Part shown: positions 15,825-16,293 of the stretch, piece after piece
Layout: each line of letters begins with the position of its first letter
How positions within the stretch are numbered: position 1 is the first letter of the stretch
Assembly: GCA_900548485.1 (NCBI GenBank)
Contig: URKL01000007.1
Location: forward strand, 1-16,293
Source of the DNA: an uncultured Succinatimonas sp.
GTDB lineage: Bacteria > Pseudomonadota > Gammaproteobacteria > Enterobacterales > Succinivibrionaceae
Direction: 5' to 3'
DNA length: 16,293 nucleotides
Notes under the pieces: generated by a model
Database searches by the model: none
What the model saw: the letters and a program-made list of their open reading frames with translations, nothing else
What the model was told of the DNA's origin: nothing
Position numbers and translations under genes: made by a program

Positions 15825-16293
15825 ATGTCAGAAAAGATTACTTTCTTTGGTACACACAGTTATGATCGTCATCTGTTCACAGAAATCAATGAAAGCAAAA
15901 ATTATAATTTCGAATTACAATACCATCGTTCTTTCTTAGATATACATAATGCTTCTCAGACATTAGGTGCTAAAGCTGTCTGCATTTTCGTTAACGATAG
16001 AGCCGATCGTGAGGTTTTAGAAATCCTCGCTAAAAATGGTGTCAAGTTAATTGCCCTACGTTGTGCAGGTTTCAATAATGTTGATTTAAAAGCTGCTGCT
16101 GATTTAGGTTTACATGTTGTAAGAGTGCCAGCCTACTCTCCGTATGCAATTGCCGAGCATGTTGTAGCTTTAATGTTATCTTTAAATCGTAAAACTTATA
16201 GAGCCTATTTACGTACCCGTGATGGCAACTTTACTCTCAATGGATTGATGGGCTTTGATTTACACGGTAAGACTGCAGGTATCATTGGTACTG
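15825..16293 (+). CDS. ldhA: D-lactate dehydrogenase, 5' part
   Basis: The first 156 codons of a D-isomer-specific 2-hydroxyacid dehydrogenase, cut by the window edge. It begins MSEKITFFGTHSYDR, has the substrate-domain block LRCAGFNNVDLKAA (conserved Arg-x-x-Gly), then YSPYAIAEHVVALML and LNGLMGFDLHGKTAGIIGT, which is the start of the NAD-binding GxGxxG loop. The FxLxGxxGFDLHGKTxGIIGTG pattern fits fermentative LdhA, which reduces pyruvate to D-lactate with NADH. A perfect GGAGG (15815-15819) lies 5 nt before the ATG, stronger than for any other gene here, which suggests high expression. Confidence 0.9.
   Translation, partial: MSEKITFFGTHSYDRHLFTEINESKNYNFELQYHRSFLDIHNASQTLGAKAVCIFVNDRADREVLEILAKNGVKLIALRCAGFNNVDLKAAADLGLHVVRVPAYSPYAIAEHVVALMLSLNRKTYRAYLRTRDGNFTLNGLMGFDLHGKTAGIIGT

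Overview
The window is AT-rich DNA from a Gram-negative bacterium, most likely a gammaproteobacterium of the anaerobic Succinivibrionaceae kind. This is an inference from gene content (AsnA, a periplasmic L,D-transpeptidase, an LdhA-type D-lactate dehydrogenase, a type II-B CRISPR-Cas locus) and base composition; no rRNA or other marker gene is present.

Positions 1-6203 (minus strand) hold a complete type II-B CRISPR-Cas gene set in the order cas9, cas1, cas2, cas4, tightly packed: a 2-nt gap between cas9 and cas1, a 7-nt overlap of cas1 and cas2, and an overlap of cas2 and cas4. Cas9 is 1418 aa with all RuvC and HNH catalytic residues visible, nearer in size to the shorter II-B proteins than to the 1629-aa Francisella enzyme. 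Transcription runs off the left edge. The CRISPR array and tracrRNA are expected there and cannot be recognised inside the window.

Positions 6204-7089 have no intact gene but are not empty. They carry a diverged, broken second copy of the cas9 5' end (about 6600-6866) together with its upstream region (6867-about 6985). This copy has a shifted frame, several stops and Asn in place of the first RuvC catalytic Asp. Between this relic and the real cas9 lies another decayed reading frame of unknown origin. This is the most unusual feature of the window.

Positions 7090-10622 (minus) form a five-gene metal-transport operon: two proteins with HMA_2-like folds, a P1B-type ATPase whose usual CPx motif reads SCGLK, and two very small single-pass membrane proteins. 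A strong hairpin terminator follows at 7013-7063, and a CRP/FNR-like palindrome overlaps the likely promoter.

Positions 10952-11989 (plus) encode asparagine synthetase A, followed by a terminator shared with the convergent next operon. Positions 12031-15455 (minus) hold a two-gene envelope operon: a secreted LysM/YkuD L,D-transpeptidase and an unidentified 830-aa exported protein with an autotransporter-like beta-helical middle but a C-terminal membrane anchor in place of a beta-barrel. Position 15825 to the right edge is the 5' part of a D-lactate dehydrogenase gene.
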